NCBI RefSeq assembly: GCF_012911935.1
Contig: NZ_JAAXLA010000069.1
Location: 1 to 37,504, forward strand
DNA: 37,504 nucleotides
Reading direction: 5' to 3'
Source: Pseudonocardia acidicola
Lineage (GTDB): Bacteria; Actinomycetota; Actinomycetes; Mycobacteriales; Pseudonocardiaceae
Shown here: positions 15,288 through 25,408 of the stretch, in pieces
How positions within the stretch are numbered: the stretch's first letter is position 1
Layout: each line of letters begins with the position of its first letter
Position numbers and translations under genes: made by a program
Notes under the pieces: model-generated
Seen by the model: only the letters and a program-made list of their open reading frames with translations
Database searches by the model: none
Told to the model about the DNA's origin: nothing

Positions 15288-16564
15288 ATGACGCCGCCGG
15301 ATGTGACGACCACGCGGCCCGACCGGGTCGACCTGTCCGACATCGACGGGTTCTGGACCGCGCCGATCATCGAGCGGGCAGCCGGGTTCGCGGCCCTGCG
15401 CGAGACCGACGCGATCCCGTTCTATCCCGAGCCGGAGTTCACCTACGTCCAGCCGGGTCCCGGCTTCTACGCGCTGACCCGTCTCGACGACGTCGTGGAG
15501 GCCAGCCGCAACCCGCAGATCTTCACCTCCGGCCGCGGCTCGACGTCCATCGCCGACATGCCGGCGGAGTTCCTCGAGTTCTTCGGATCGATGATCAACA
15601 TGGACGATCCGCGGCACGCCCGGCTGCGCCGGATCGTCTCCCGCGGGTTCACCCCGCGGCGTCTCGCGATGCTCACCGACGAGGTCGAGCGGACCGCCCG
15701 CGCGATCGTCGACGACATCATCGACGCCGGCGAGTGCGACGCCGTCACCGCGATCTCCGCCCGGCTCCCACTGAAGATCGTCTGCGACATGATGGGCGTG
15801 CCGGAGAGCCAGTACGAGTTCGTGTTCGACCGTTCCAACGTCATCCTGGGCGCGTCCGACCCGGAGTACGTCCCGGATGCGGAGAACATCGCCGTCGCGT
15901 TGTTGCAGGCCGGCGCCGACCTCGCCGGGCTGATGCGCGACCTGGGCGAGCACCGCATGAAGACCCCGACCGGCGACGTCACCTCGGCCCTGGTCAACGC
16001 GGAGATCGACGGCGAGCGGCTCACCCCCGACGAGCTCGCCAGCTTCTTCATCCTGCTCGTGGTGGCCGGCAACGAGACCACCCGCAATGCGATCAGCTGG
16101 GGCATCCACCTGCTCACCGAGCACCCCGACCAGCGCGCGGCGTGGCTGGCCGACCTCGACGGCGTGACCCCGACCGCGGTCGACGAGATCGTCCGCTGGG
16201 CTTCTCCGGTGATCTTCATGCGGCGCACGTTGGAGACCGACGCGGTGCTCGGCGGCAAGCCGATGAGCGCCGGGGACAAGGTCGCGCTGTTCTACTGGGC
16301 GGCCAACCGGGATCCACAACACTTCACCGACCCCGACGGGCTCGACCTGCGGCGCTTCCCGAACCCGCACGTCGGGTTTGGCGGCGCCGGGCCGCATTTC
16401 TGCCTCGGCGCACACCTGGCCCGCCGCGAGATGTCGGTGATGTTCCGCGAGCTGCTGACCCGCATCCCGGACATCCACGCGACCGGCGAGCCGCAGCGGC
16501 TGCGCTCGATGTTCATCAACGGCATCAAGCACCTGCCGGTCGCCTTCACACCGGGCGGCGCCCG

Positions 16565-16568
<4 letters not shown>
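15288..16568 (+). CDS. Cytochrome P450, CYP124-like
   Basis: This 426-residue soluble P450 is close to mycobacterial CYP124, the omega-hydroxylase of methyl-branched lipids and cholest-4-en-3-one side chains. Shared stretches as I recall the family are EFFGSMINMDDPRHARLRRI, PLKIVCDMMGVPES, the I-helix SFFILLVVAGNETTRNAI, EIVRWASPVIFMRRTL (ExxR is in the K-helix before it) and the heme loop VGFGGAGPHFCLG with Cys372. The ATG at 15288 has GGGGAGG 7 nt upstream. The next gene overlaps by 4 nt, so a fatty acyl-CoA ligase is translated with it. Together they could oxidise a branched chain terminus and activate the acid. No ferredoxin gene is adjacent, so electrons must come from elsewhere. Confidence 0.9.
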
Positions 16569-18280
<1,712 letters not shown>

Positions 18281-18291
18281 CAGCTGGTTAA

Positions 18292-18308
18292 CGCCCGGAT
18301 GTCGGGCG
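18292..18308 (+). terminator. Weak hairpin after the acyl-CoA ligase
   Basis: CGCCCG/CGGGCG with a 5-nt loop lies 11 bp after the stop. It is short, so termination is uncertain. Confidence 0.35.
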
Positions 18309-18417
18309 GCGATGTGGCAGGTGTACGGACACCCGGCACGCGCGAACCGGACCGGACATCGGCCGCCTGGGCGGCCACCACCCCTGTTCCCCCGATGAGC
18401 CAGTCAGGTGGTCCGTC

Positions 18418-18723
18418 ATGCCGACACCGCGCGTTCTGCCGCCTTCTCCCGCCACGCTGCCGGCCTTCCGGCCCGTCGCCCCCCACAGCGTGTCGCGGCC
18501 GCCGGAACCGGCCGCGGCCGACGTCGGCCGGTACCGGGTCGCGACGCCGCGACGGGCCCGCCTGGGCACCGCGATCGACATCGTGGGCCGGCTGGGCAGC
18601 CTGGTCACGCTGGCCGCCCTGCTGGTCGTCGCCGGAGCCATCGGCGGGCTCGCCGACGGCACGCCGTTGACCGGCGCGGCCGGTGCCCTGCAGACCGCGA
18701 CGCTGGGCGAGCCCGGCCCGTGA
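18418..18723 (+). CDS. Small membrane protein, unknown function
   Basis: This 101-residue protein has a proline-rich, basic N-terminal half (MPTPRVLPPSPATLPAFRPV) and one membrane helix at about residues 58-78 (IVGRLGSLVTLAALLVVAGA). The short tail is exported or cytosolic. AGGTGG is 7 nt before the ATG. No family is recognised. It is convergent with 18761-18976. Confidence 0.55.
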   Translation: MPTPRVLPPSPATLPAFRPVAPHSVSRPPEPAAADVGRYRVATPRRARLGTAIDIVGRLGSLVTLAALLVVAGAIGGLADGTPLTGAAGALQTATLGEPGP

Positions 18724-18760
18724 CCGCCGGCGCCGGGGGCGGCGCCGACGGCGGACCGGG

Positions 18761-18976
18761 TCAGGCTGCTTCGCTCTGAGCCAGCGGCGTCTTCAGCACG
18801 TGGTCGACCAGGCGCATGACGAGTTGGCCGCCACCGAGCCGGTAGCCGAACTCCTCCCAGGTCAGCAACTCCCGGGAGAGCATCTCGCCGACCGGGCCGG
18901 GATACAGACGTGTCACCCTGAAAGCGGCGGCCCGCAGCCGCATCTTCTCGTGATGGTCCATGGGAACGGGGCTCAC
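18761..18976 (-). CDS. Small hypothetical protein
   Basis: This 71-residue protein, MSPVPMDHHEKMRLRAAAFR, then EMLSRELLTWEEFGYRLGGG and MRLVDHVL, is mostly helical with no membrane segment. The GTG at 18976 has an excellent GGAGGTGA 6 nt upstream. The pattern LYPGPVGEMLSRELLTWEEFG looks evolutionarily constrained, and I believe similar short proteins occur in Pseudonocardiaceae, but I cannot assign a role. Confidence 0.6.
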   Translation of the reverse strand: MSPVPMDHHEKMRLRAAAFRVTRLYPGPVGEMLSRELLTWEEFGYRLGGGQLVMRLVDHVLKTPLAQSEAA

Positions 18977-19203
18977 TTCGACTCACCTCCGCGTTGCACA
19001 CTGCGGTCCGGCGCGTCTCGGCGCTGAGTCGCCGTTCTCTGGGCACCATCGTGAAGCCTCGCGTTGGCCGCCCGTTCGTATCGCACCGAAGAGTGATGAA
19101 GCTCACCGGGCGATACCGGGTACGTGAACCGTTCACGCACCCATGTCAACCGCAAGGCGTCTGTACCCACCTCTGATCAGGCTCACACCGTCTGCCCCCG
19201 GGA

Positions 19204-19209
19204 TAGCCT
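19204..19209 (+). promoter_or_regulatory. -10 box for leaderless tenA
   Basis: TAGCCT ends exactly 7 nt before the GTG at 19217, and there is no Shine-Dalgarno. This suggests a transcript starting at the start codon. No TPP riboswitch is visible between 18977 and 19203. Confidence 0.45.
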
Positions 19210-19216
19210 GACGTTC

Positions 19217-19918
19217 GTGGCCATCTCCGAGACCGCTGCCAGGACGTCCCCGACGCTGCACACCACCGAGCTGCTGTGGTCGGACATCGAGGACATCTAC
19301 GCCGCCGTGCTGGCACACCCGTTCATCGCGGGGCTGACCGACGGCACGCTGCCCCGGGAGTCGTTCCGGCATTACATCGTGCAGGACGCGCACTATCTGC
19401 GCGGCTACGCGCGGGCGCTCGCGGTGTGCGCGGCCAAGGCGCCGACCGAGCAGGACACCATGATGTTCGCCCGGCACGCCGCCGGCGCAGTCGCCGCCGA
19501 GCAGGATCTGCACGCGGCGCTGATGGGCGAGATGGGCAGCTCCGCAGCGGAGGCGGTGGCGGAGCCGGTCGCGCCGACGACCCGGGCTTACGTGAGCTAC
19601 CTGATGGCGACCACGCAGAGCGGATCCTTCGCCGAGGCCGTGGGCGCGGTGCTGCCCTGCTACTGGATCTACGCCCGGGTCGGCGAGGAGTTGCTGGCCC
19701 GTAGCTCGCCGAACCCGCTCTACGCCCGGTGGATCGCCATGTACGGCGGCGAGGACTTCCAGACCGTGGTCGCCGAGGTGCTGGCACTGACCGACCGGAT
19801 CGGGGCCGAGCTCTCGGCGCGCGAGTTCGGGCTGATGCGCGAGCACTTCACCACGACGTCGCGCTACGAGTGGATGTTCTGGGACGCCGGGTACCGCCGC
19901 GAGACCTGGCCCGTGTGA
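19217..19918 (+). CDS. tenA: TenA/thiaminase II family aminopyrimidine hydrolase
   Basis: TenA (233 residues) salvages the pyrimidine moiety of degraded thiamine by hydrolysing aminopyrimidines. The all-helical fold shows HPFIAGLTDGTLPRESFRHY near the start, QDAHYLRGYARAL, the catalytic Cys148 in VLPCYWIYARVGEEL, YARWIAMYGGEDF and the terminal acid/aromatic block SRYEWMFWDAGYRRETWPV. The length is usual for bacterial TenA. The GTG at 19217 is supported by the -10 spacing and by the first helix starting soon after. The gene stands alone; no thi operon is adjacent. It ends at a very strong hairpin. Confidence 0.9.
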   Translation: MAISETAARTSPTLHTTELLWSDIEDIYAAVLAHPFIAGLTDGTLPRESFRHYIVQDAHYLRGYARALAVCAAKAPTEQDTMMFARHAAGAVAAEQDLHAALMGEMGSSAAEAVAEPVAPTTRAYVSYLMATTQSGSFAEAVGAVLPCYWIYARVGEELLARSSPNPLYARWIAMYGGEDFQTVVAEVLALTDRIGAELSAREFGLMREHFTTTSRYEWMFWDAGYRRETWPV

Positions 19919-19924
19919 AACCCT

Positions 19925-19966
19925 CGTGCGCGGTAAGTGGTGCTCCGGCACCACTTACCGCGCACG
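19925..19966. terminator. Two-sided 18-bp hairpin terminator
   Basis: A perfect 18-bp stem (19925-19942 with 19949-19966) with a 6-nt loop lies between the convergent tenA and 19973-20368. The arm contains CGCGGTAAG, also found in the rpmF terminator arm. Confidence 0.85.
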
Positions 19967-19972
19967 GGCGCG

Positions 19973-20368
19973 TCAGCGCTGATCGAAGCGGTCGGGGATG
20001 ATCAGGTGCAGGACGAACGCGACCACGGCGACGATGATCGCGCCCCAGAACCCTGCCCAGAACCCGTCGACGTGGAACGGCAGCCCGAGCCTCGTCGACA
20101 GGTAGCCGACGAGCATGAACAGCAGCGCGTTCACCACGAGGCCGACCAGTCCCAGGGTGAGGATGTACAGCGGACAGCCGACCACCTTGATGATCGGCTT
20201 GAGCACCGCGTTGACCAGCCCGAAGATGATCGCGACGACGATCAGGGTGCCGGCCCGTCCGGCGGTGGTGCCGCCGCCGAGCTCGATGCCGGTGATCAGC
20301 GCGGTGGCCACCCACAGCGCGACGGCGACGACCGCGACCCGGATCGTCAGAGCGAGTGCGTTCGGCAT
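19973..20368 (-). CDS. Four-helix membrane protein of the phage-holin-4 (YvlD) type
   Basis: This 131-residue integral membrane protein has four hydrophobic helices (about 6-27, 41-62, 68-90 and 103-124). The stretch AIIFGLVNAVLKPIIKVVGC followed by PLYILTLGLVGLVVNALLFM is typical of the Phage_holin_4_2/YvlD family, whose members are chromosomal and of unknown function despite the name. Its ATG overlaps the TGA of the beta-lactamase-like gene (TGATG), so the pair is translationally coupled. Confidence 0.8.
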   Translation of the reverse strand: MPNALALTIRVAVVAVALWVATALITGIELGGGTTAGRAGTLIVVAIIFGLVNAVLKPIIKVVGCPLYILTLGLVGLVVNALLFMLVGYLSTRLGLPFHVDGFWAGFWGAIIVAVVAFVLHLIIPDRFDQR

Positions 20369-21603
20369 CAGTCCACCAGCGCCTGGTTGACCAGCGCCCG
20401 CAGCTGCGAGCGGATCGGATAGGTGCTCGACGGCATGAGCTGGGTGAAGAACAGTGCGGTGATCTCCTCGACCGGATCGACGTAGAACGCCGTGCTGGCC
20501 AGCCCACCCCAGGCGTACTCGCCGGCATTGGTCAGCACCTTGCCCGCCGCCGGGTCGGTCACGACGGAGAAGCCGAGACCGAATCCGACCCCGGCGAACG
20601 ACGACTCCGAGAAGATCGGCCGCCCGAACGTGTCCAGCTCGGCGTTGCCGGGCAGGTGGTTGCGCGTCATGAACCGGACGGTCCGCGGGCTGAGCAGGCG
20701 CTCACCGTCGAGCTCGCCGCCACCGGCGAGCATCTGCGTGAACCGGTGGTAGTCGTAGGCGGTCGAGGCCAGCCCGCCACCGCCGGACAGCATGGTGGGC
20801 TCGCGGGTGATCGCGTCACCCATCGCGCTGTTGCGGACCAGGCCGCCGCCCGGCCGGGGCACGTAGAGGCTCGCGAGCCGGGCGAGCCCCTCCGGGGTGG
20901 TGACGGAGAAGGCGGTCTCGGTCATGCCGAGCGGGCCGAAGATCCGCTCGGCGAAGAACCGGTCGAGCGACTGGCCGGAGGCCACCTCGACGACCCGGCC
21001 CAGCACGTCGGTGGCCACCGAGTAGTTCCACTCCGAGCCCGGCTGGAACAGCAGCGGCAGTTGCGCGTAGGCGTCGCAGACCGCGGCGAGGTCCATCCCG
21101 CGGGGGGCGCCGAACTCGAAGCCCTTCAGCCGGTACATCTCGTCCACCGGGTGGGCGTGGTGGAACCCGTAGGTGAGCCCGGCGGTGTGGGTGAGCAGGT
21201 GCCACACCCGGATCGGCTCGGTCACCGGCGTGGTCGCCGGGTTGAGCGCCGACCCGGCCTTGTAGACGCGCAGGTCGGCGAACGACGGGATGTAGCGCGA
21301 CACCGGGTCGGTCAGTTCCAGCGCGCCCTGCTCGTAGAGCATCAGCGCCGCCACCGAGGTGATCGGCTTGGTCATCGAGTAGATGCGCCAGATGGTGTCG
21401 CCCTCGACCGGCAGGCCGGCCTCGACGTCGCGGCGCCCGTAATGGCTCAGGTGCGCGACCCGGCCGCGCCGCGCGACCGCGATCGCCCATCCGGCCAACC
21501 GGCTGTCGTCCACATAGCGCCGGAAATGTGTGTCGATCCGGCGCAACCGGTCGGCGTCGAAGCCGACCTCCGCAGCATCCACTTCCACCTTCAGCTCGGT
21601 CAC
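20368..21603 (-). CDS. Serine beta-lactamase-like hydrolase
   Basis: This 411-residue protein of the class C/esterase EstB type has the catalytic S76-x-x-K79 motif (IYSMTKPITSVAALML) and the Tyr motif in GSEWNYSVATDVLGRVVE. It has HTAGLTYGF and, in the C-terminal part, GGLASTAFYVDP in the place of the KTG box. There is no signal peptide, so it is probably cytosolic and acts as an esterase or amidase rather than as a resistance enzyme. The GTG at 21603 is 7 nt after a TAGTGT -10 box and has no Shine-Dalgarno (leaderless). It is coupled to the small membrane protein downstream. Confidence 0.88.
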   Translation of the reverse strand: MTELKVEVDAAEVGFDADRLRRIDTHFRRYVDDSRLAGWAIAVARRGRVAHLSHYGRRDVEAGLPVEGDTIWRIYSMTKPITSVAALMLYEQGALELTDPVSRYIPSFADLRVYKAGSALNPATTPVTEPIRVWHLLTHTAGLTYGFHHAHPVDEMYRLKGFEFGAPRGMDLAAVCDAYAQLPLLFQPGSEWNYSVATDVLGRVVEVASGQSLDRFFAERIFGPLGMTETAFSVTTPEGLARLASLYVPRPGGGLVRNSAMGDAITREPTMLSGGGGLASTAYDYHRFTQMLAGGGELDGERLLSPRTVRFMTRNHLPGNAELDTFGRPIFSESSFAGVGFGLGFSVVTDPAAGKVLTNAGEYAWGGLASTAFYVDPVEEITALFFTQLMPSSTYPIRSQLRALVNQALVD

Positions 21604-21610
21604 ACAGCGG

Positions 21611-21616
21611 ACACTA
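21611..21616 (-). promoter_or_regulatory. -10 box for the leaderless hydrolase gene
   Basis: TAGTGT on the minus strand ends 7 nt before the GTG at 21603, the same spacing as at 1333, 19204 and 23887. Confidence 0.45.
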
Positions 21617-21788
21617 CCCGCGGCGATTCGGTCGAGTGGGCACGCGATTCGCGGCCGCCGGACGACGCCGTCATCAATTCTGACGAGCCGTGACGATCCG
21701 GGCTAACGGGACCTTCGGGGACGTCGACGACGGGGTGTACGGCGCCGCAGCAGCGCGCCGACCCCCTCGACCGCACCCGGGTGAGACC

Positions 21789-22523
21789 ATGTCGATGCCT
21801 CCGCACCGTCCCGCTGCCGCCACGACCACCCGTCCGCGGGAGATCGAGCCGGCGACGATTCCGCTGCCCCGGATCGGGCACCCGGGCGCTCCGTCCGGCG
21901 GCTACCGGGTGCCCGGTCCTGCCGCGACCGGGCCGGCGGCCCTCTACCCGCCGGGCGGCCACCCGACCATGCTCGCTCCCGCCGTCGCGACGCCGGTACC
22001 GGCGGGCCCGCGGTGGCGCCGGGTGATCACACGAACGGTGATCGCGGTGATCGGGCTGTTCGTGGGCCTGGTCGTGCTCGGCGGGGTCCTGCAGGCCACC
22101 GGCGCGGTGCCGCCGTCCGGCGCGGCCGCCACGCCGTCGGCCACCCCGGCCGCGACGGTGGCGCCGGCGCCCGTCGTCGCGCTGCCCCCGGCCACCGCCG
22201 CGGCCCCGGTCGAGACCGCGCCGACCGCCGCCGCGCAGGCGGCCGTGCCGCAGTCCGCCGCCGCGCAGGCGGCCGTGCCGCAGTCCGCCGCCGCCCGGCC
22301 CGCCGCACCCCGGGCCACCGTCGCGCCGCAGGCCGTCGCCCCGCGCGCCGCGGCCCCCCGCACCGCCGCACCCGCCCCCGCCGCTGCGGAACCGGTCCCG
22401 GCGTCGGCCTACTACGCCAACTGTGCGGCAGCGAAGTCCGCCGGTGCGGCCCCACTGCACCGGGGCGACCCCGGCTACCGCGCCGGCCTGGACCGCGACG
22501 GCGACGGTGTCGCCTGCGAGTAG
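21789..22523 (+). CDS. Membrane protein with C-terminal excalibur domain
   Basis: This 244-residue protein has a proline-rich cytosolic N-terminus, one membrane helix at about residues 80-102 (VIAVIGLFVGLVVLGGVLQA), a long Ala/Pro linker and a C-terminal excalibur domain: YYANCAAAKSAG, then DRDGDGVACE with the Dx-D-x-D-G calcium loop and two Cys. The domain would lie outside the membrane. The linker holds a 10-residue tandem repeat (AAQAAVPQSA twice). The ATG at 21789 has GGGTGAG upstream; a GTG at 21690 is an alternative. Excalibur domains occur on surface nucleases and cell-wall proteins, but the role here is unknown. Confidence 0.75.
   Translation: MSMPPHRPAAATTTRPREIEPATIPLPRIGHPGAPSGGYRVPGPAATGPAALYPPGGHPTMLAPAVATPVPAGPRWRRVITRTVIAVIGLFVGLVVLGGVLQATGAVPPSGAAATPSATPAATVAPAPVVALPPATAAAPVETAPTAAAQAAVPQSAAAQAAVPQSAAARPAAPRATVAPQAVAPRAAAPRTAAPAPAAAEPVPASAYYANCAAAKSAGAAPLHRGDPGYRAGLDRDGDGVACE
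22227..22286 (+). repeat. 30-bp tandem repeat, two copies
   Basis: Two exact copies (22227-22256 and 22257-22286) in the Ala/Pro linker encode AAAQAAVPQS twice. A third partial copy begins. It is a likely length-variable site. Confidence 0.9.
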
Positions 22524-22562
22524 TGCTCCACGGCGCGGCCCGCCCGGGGTGCGCGACCCCGC

Positions 22563-23879
22563 TCAGCGCGGCGTGGCGAGCACCGCGCGGCCGAGCCAGC
22601 GGCAGGCCATCAGGGCCAGCTCGACGTCGAGCCGGTCGTCGCCGAGCGGGCGGCCGCGCTCCTGCAGCGCCCGCGCCACCCGGTACTTGACCGAGTTCTT
22701 GTGCATCGTCAGCCGGTCGGCGGCCGTGGTGTAGCTGCTGCCGCCGGCGAGGAACACCCGCAGCGTCTCGCGGAGCCGGGCGCGCGGCTCGTCGTCGGCG
22801 GCCAGCCCACCGAGCGTGTCGGCCACCCATGACCGGGCGGCGTCCAGGTCGGCGCACAGCAGCGAGACCGCCCCGACCTCGGCGAACGCCGTCACCTGCC
22901 CGGCGTGCGGACCGGCGACGAGCGCGACCGACTGGGCCCGCAGCGCCTGCCGGTGGGTGGCGCGGAAGCCGGCGACTCCGGCGGCCGGGTCACCGTAGGC
23001 CACCCGCACCGGGTGCCCGCCGTCGCGGACCAGCCGGGCGATCACGGCCGGATCGAGCGCGGGCGCGCCGCTCACCGGCAGCCACGCCCAGCAGGTCGAC
23101 CGGTCGTAGGCCACGAACAGCGGCCGGGATCGGCAGCCCAGGTGGTCGGCCAGCGTCGCGGCGAAGCGCTCCAGCCCCTGCAGATCGTCGTCGCGGGACC
23201 CCTCGGCCGACCACACGATCACGCCCAGGTGGCGCTGCCGCAGGCCGTAGCCCAAGGTCGCCTCGAGCGCGTCGACGTCACCGGCGGGATCGGCGTCGGC
23301 GAGGTCGTCACCGTCGAGCAGCTCCCGGATCCGGCCGGCCCGGACCGTGTTCCGGTTGGCCAGCCACCGCTCGCGCTCCTGCTCGTACACCACGACGACC
23401 TGTTGGGAGATCCAGTCCACGTAGGCGAACGTGTCGGTGACCATCCGCCGCATGACCAGGAACGCGACGGTCGTGTCCCCGCTGCGGCGCTCGATCTCGG
23501 CGAAGGTCCACTTCAGCAGCCGGTCCTGGCCGAGCCGATAGGCCCGCACCAGTGCGTTGACCGGCACCCCACGCTGGGCGAGCCGGCGGGCGTACTCGAA
23601 CGCCGCCGACGGCGGCTCCACGTGCTCAGCCGGGATGTCGTGGGCGAGCATGTGCAGGATCGTCGCGACGTTGCCCTCGATGCTGGCGCCGAGCAGCTCG
23701 ATGATCCGCTGGTCGCCGTCGAGCTCGGAGATCTCGCCGGCCAGCACGACGCGCAGGTCCAGGGTGACCTCGACGAGCTGGGTGTTGAGCCGGGCCGCGA
23801 TCGCCGCGACGCACTCGGACACCCGGCGTTCCAGGTCCGTGGGCACGGCACCGTGGGAGTGGTTCAGCTCCGAACGCAC
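22563..23879 (-). CDS. PucR/CdaR family transcription regulator
   Basis: This 438-residue regulator has a GGDEF-like degenerate middle part and a C-terminal PucR HTH (HTH_30): FLAGGSSYTTAADRLTMHKN followed by SVKYRVARALQERG. The N-terminal 150 residues are helical (sensor-like, with AAFEYARRLAQRGVPVNALV and AYRLGQDRLL). The GTG at 23879 is supported by a TACGCT -10 box exactly 7 nt upstream and the lack of a Shine-Dalgarno; the longer open frame to 23942 runs through a terminator hairpin and is rejected. It lies downstream of the BVMO gene and may control it, which is not shown by the sequence. Confidence 0.85.
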   Translation of the reverse strand: MRSELNHSHGAVPTDLERRVSECVAAIAARLNTQLVEVTLDLRVVLAGEISELDGDQRIIELLGASIEGNVATILHMLAHDIPAEHVEPPSAAFEYARRLAQRGVPVNALVRAYRLGQDRLLKWTFAEIERRSGDTTVAFLVMRRMVTDTFAYVDWISQQVVVVYEQERERWLANRNTVRAGRIRELLDGDDLADADPAGDVDALEATLGYGLRQRHLGVIVWSAEGSRDDDLQGLERFAATLADHLGCRSRPLFVAYDRSTCWAWLPVSGAPALDPAVIARLVRDGGHPVRVAYGDPAAGVAGFRATHRQALRAQSVALVAGPHAGQVTAFAEVGAVSLLCADLDAARSWVADTLGGLAADDEPRARLRETLRVFLAGGSSYTTAADRLTMHKNSVKYRVARALQERGRPLGDDRLDVELALMACRWLGRAVLATPR

Positions 23880-23886
23880 GGTTGGG

Positions 23887-23892
23887 AGCGTA
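23887..23892 (-). promoter_or_regulatory. -10 box for the leaderless PucR gene
   Basis: TACGCT on the minus strand is separated by 7 nt from the GTG at 23879. Confidence 0.45.
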
Positions 23893-23902
23893 GGTCGCCG
23901 CC

Positions 23903-23942
23903 GTGCGTGGCAGTAGTCACCGGAGCGACTACTGCCACGCAC
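23903..23942 (-). terminator. 16-bp hairpin terminator after the BVMO gene
   Basis: A perfect 16-bp stem (23903-23918 with 23927-23942) with an 8-nt loop lies 6 bp beyond the BVMO stop and just upstream of the PucR promoter. Confidence 0.8.
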
Positions 23943-23948
23943 ACCGCG

Positions 23949-25408
23949 TCAGCTCACCACTTCGTAGTCGTCGACGTGGAGCCGGGCGGTGGCCTTCTTG
24001 TAGTCCTCGACGCTGCCCATCCAGTTGTTGGTGATCTTCCCGCCGGCCGTCTTGTACCAGCTGTTGCAGCTGCCGGCGAAGGAGCTGTCCGCGAGTTCGG
24101 CCTGCAGTTCGGCGTTGAACCGCTGCTGGACGTCCGCGCGCAGGTCGAGCGCGGCGTTCTGCTCGTCGCCGGCCTGCAGCCCCTGCAGCACGTAGCCGTA
24201 CTGGCACTCCAGCATCGCGATGATCGAGTTGTGGCCGAGGTTCGTGTTCGGGCCGTAGAGCATGTAGAAGTTCGGGAACCCGGAGACCGACATGCCCAGG
24301 TAGGCCTGCGGGCCCTCCCGCCACGCGTCGCGCAGGGCGAGCCCGTTGCGACCGGTGATGTCCAGGCTCGCGTTGAACGACAGTGTCTCGAACCCGGTCG
24401 CGTATATGATCACGTCGACCTCGCGCAGAGTGCCGTCGGATGTGCGCACGCCGGTGGGTTCGACGCCCTCGATCTTGTCGGTGACCAGGTGCACGTTGTC
24501 GCGGATCATCGCCGGGTAGAACGTGTCGGCGATGATGATCCGCTTGCAACCGATCGGGTAGTCCGGCCAGAGCTTCTCGCGCAGCTCCGGATCCTTGACC
24601 GTCTCCTCCAGATGCGCGCGGGCCTGGGCGGTGAACTCCGCGGCCACCGGGGTGCCCTGCTTCATCGCCCCCATCCAGCCCTCGTGCTCCCAGTAGATCG
24701 CGTCGCGGCTCTCCTGCAGCTTGTCGGGCTGATCCAGGAACTCCTGACGCTCGCCGGGCTCGTAGGGCCGGTCCATCCGCGGCACCACGTAGTTGGCGTG
24801 CCGCTGGAAGACGGTCAGCTCCGACACGATCGGTGCGATCTCCGGGATGAACTGCACGGCGGACGCCCCGCTGCCGATGCAGGCGACGCGCTTGCCGGTG
24901 AGGTCGACGTCGTGGTTCCAGCGGGCGGAGTGCCAGTAGTCGCCCCGGAAGTCCGCCCGGCCGGGGATGTCGCGGAACGTGGGCCGGTTGAGCTGGCCCC
25001 ACGCGGTGATCAGCGAGCGGGCCCGGATCCGCTCACCGCCGGCGGTCTCGATGGTCCACCGCCCGGCGGCGTCGTCCCAGCGCGCACCGGTGACCTCGGT
25101 GCCCAGTTCGATGTGCTTGCGCAGGTCGAGCCGATCGACGAGGCGCTCGATGTTGGCCTGGATCTCGGGCTGGAACGCGTAGACCCGGCTCCGGTCCGGC
25201 TGGGCGTCGAAGGAGAACCAGTACAGGTGCGAGCGGATGTCGCAGCTCGCACCCGGGTAGGTGTTGTCCCGCCAGGTGCCGCCGACGCCGTCGGACTTCT
25301 CCAGGATGACGAAGGAGTGCTCGCCGGACTGGACCAGCCGCATGCCCATGCCGAGGCCGCCGAGCCCGGCCCGAGGATCGCGACCTTGTACTAGCGCTGC
25401 TCGACCAT
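23949..25408 (-). pseudogene. Baeyer-Villiger monooxygenase with damaged N-terminus
   Basis: This is a flavin monooxygenase of about 485 residues. The BVMO fingerprint FRGDYWHSARW (FxGxxxHxxxW) and the NADPH Rossmann motif RVACIGSGASAVQFIP are intact, and so are VDVIIYATGFE and the C-terminal GPNTNLGHNS. The ATG at 25408 overlaps the stop of the upstream esterase (TGATG). It reads MVEQR and then hits TAG at 25391-25393. The following YKVAILG leads into GAGLGGLGMG only after one missing base in a GGG run near 25376. So two lesions lie in the first 15 codons, across the FAD-binding GxGxxG. A start at a later ATG (GMGM, around 25353) would lose that motif. Either it is a young pseudogene or the assembly is wrong here. 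Confidence 0.8.

Noticed and set aside
14513..16564. Long upstream extension of the acyl-CoA ligase frame
   Set aside because: It runs through the P450 gene in another frame. The GTG at 16565 overlapping the P450 stop is the natural start.
18977..19203. Possible TPP riboswitch before tenA
   Set aside because: No THI-box motif (CUGAGA, ACCUGA type) was found, and the gene appears leaderless.
21690..21788. GTG start of the excalibur protein 99 nt further up
   Set aside because: The extra residues look random and no ribosome site or well-placed -10 supports it; kept only as an alternative.
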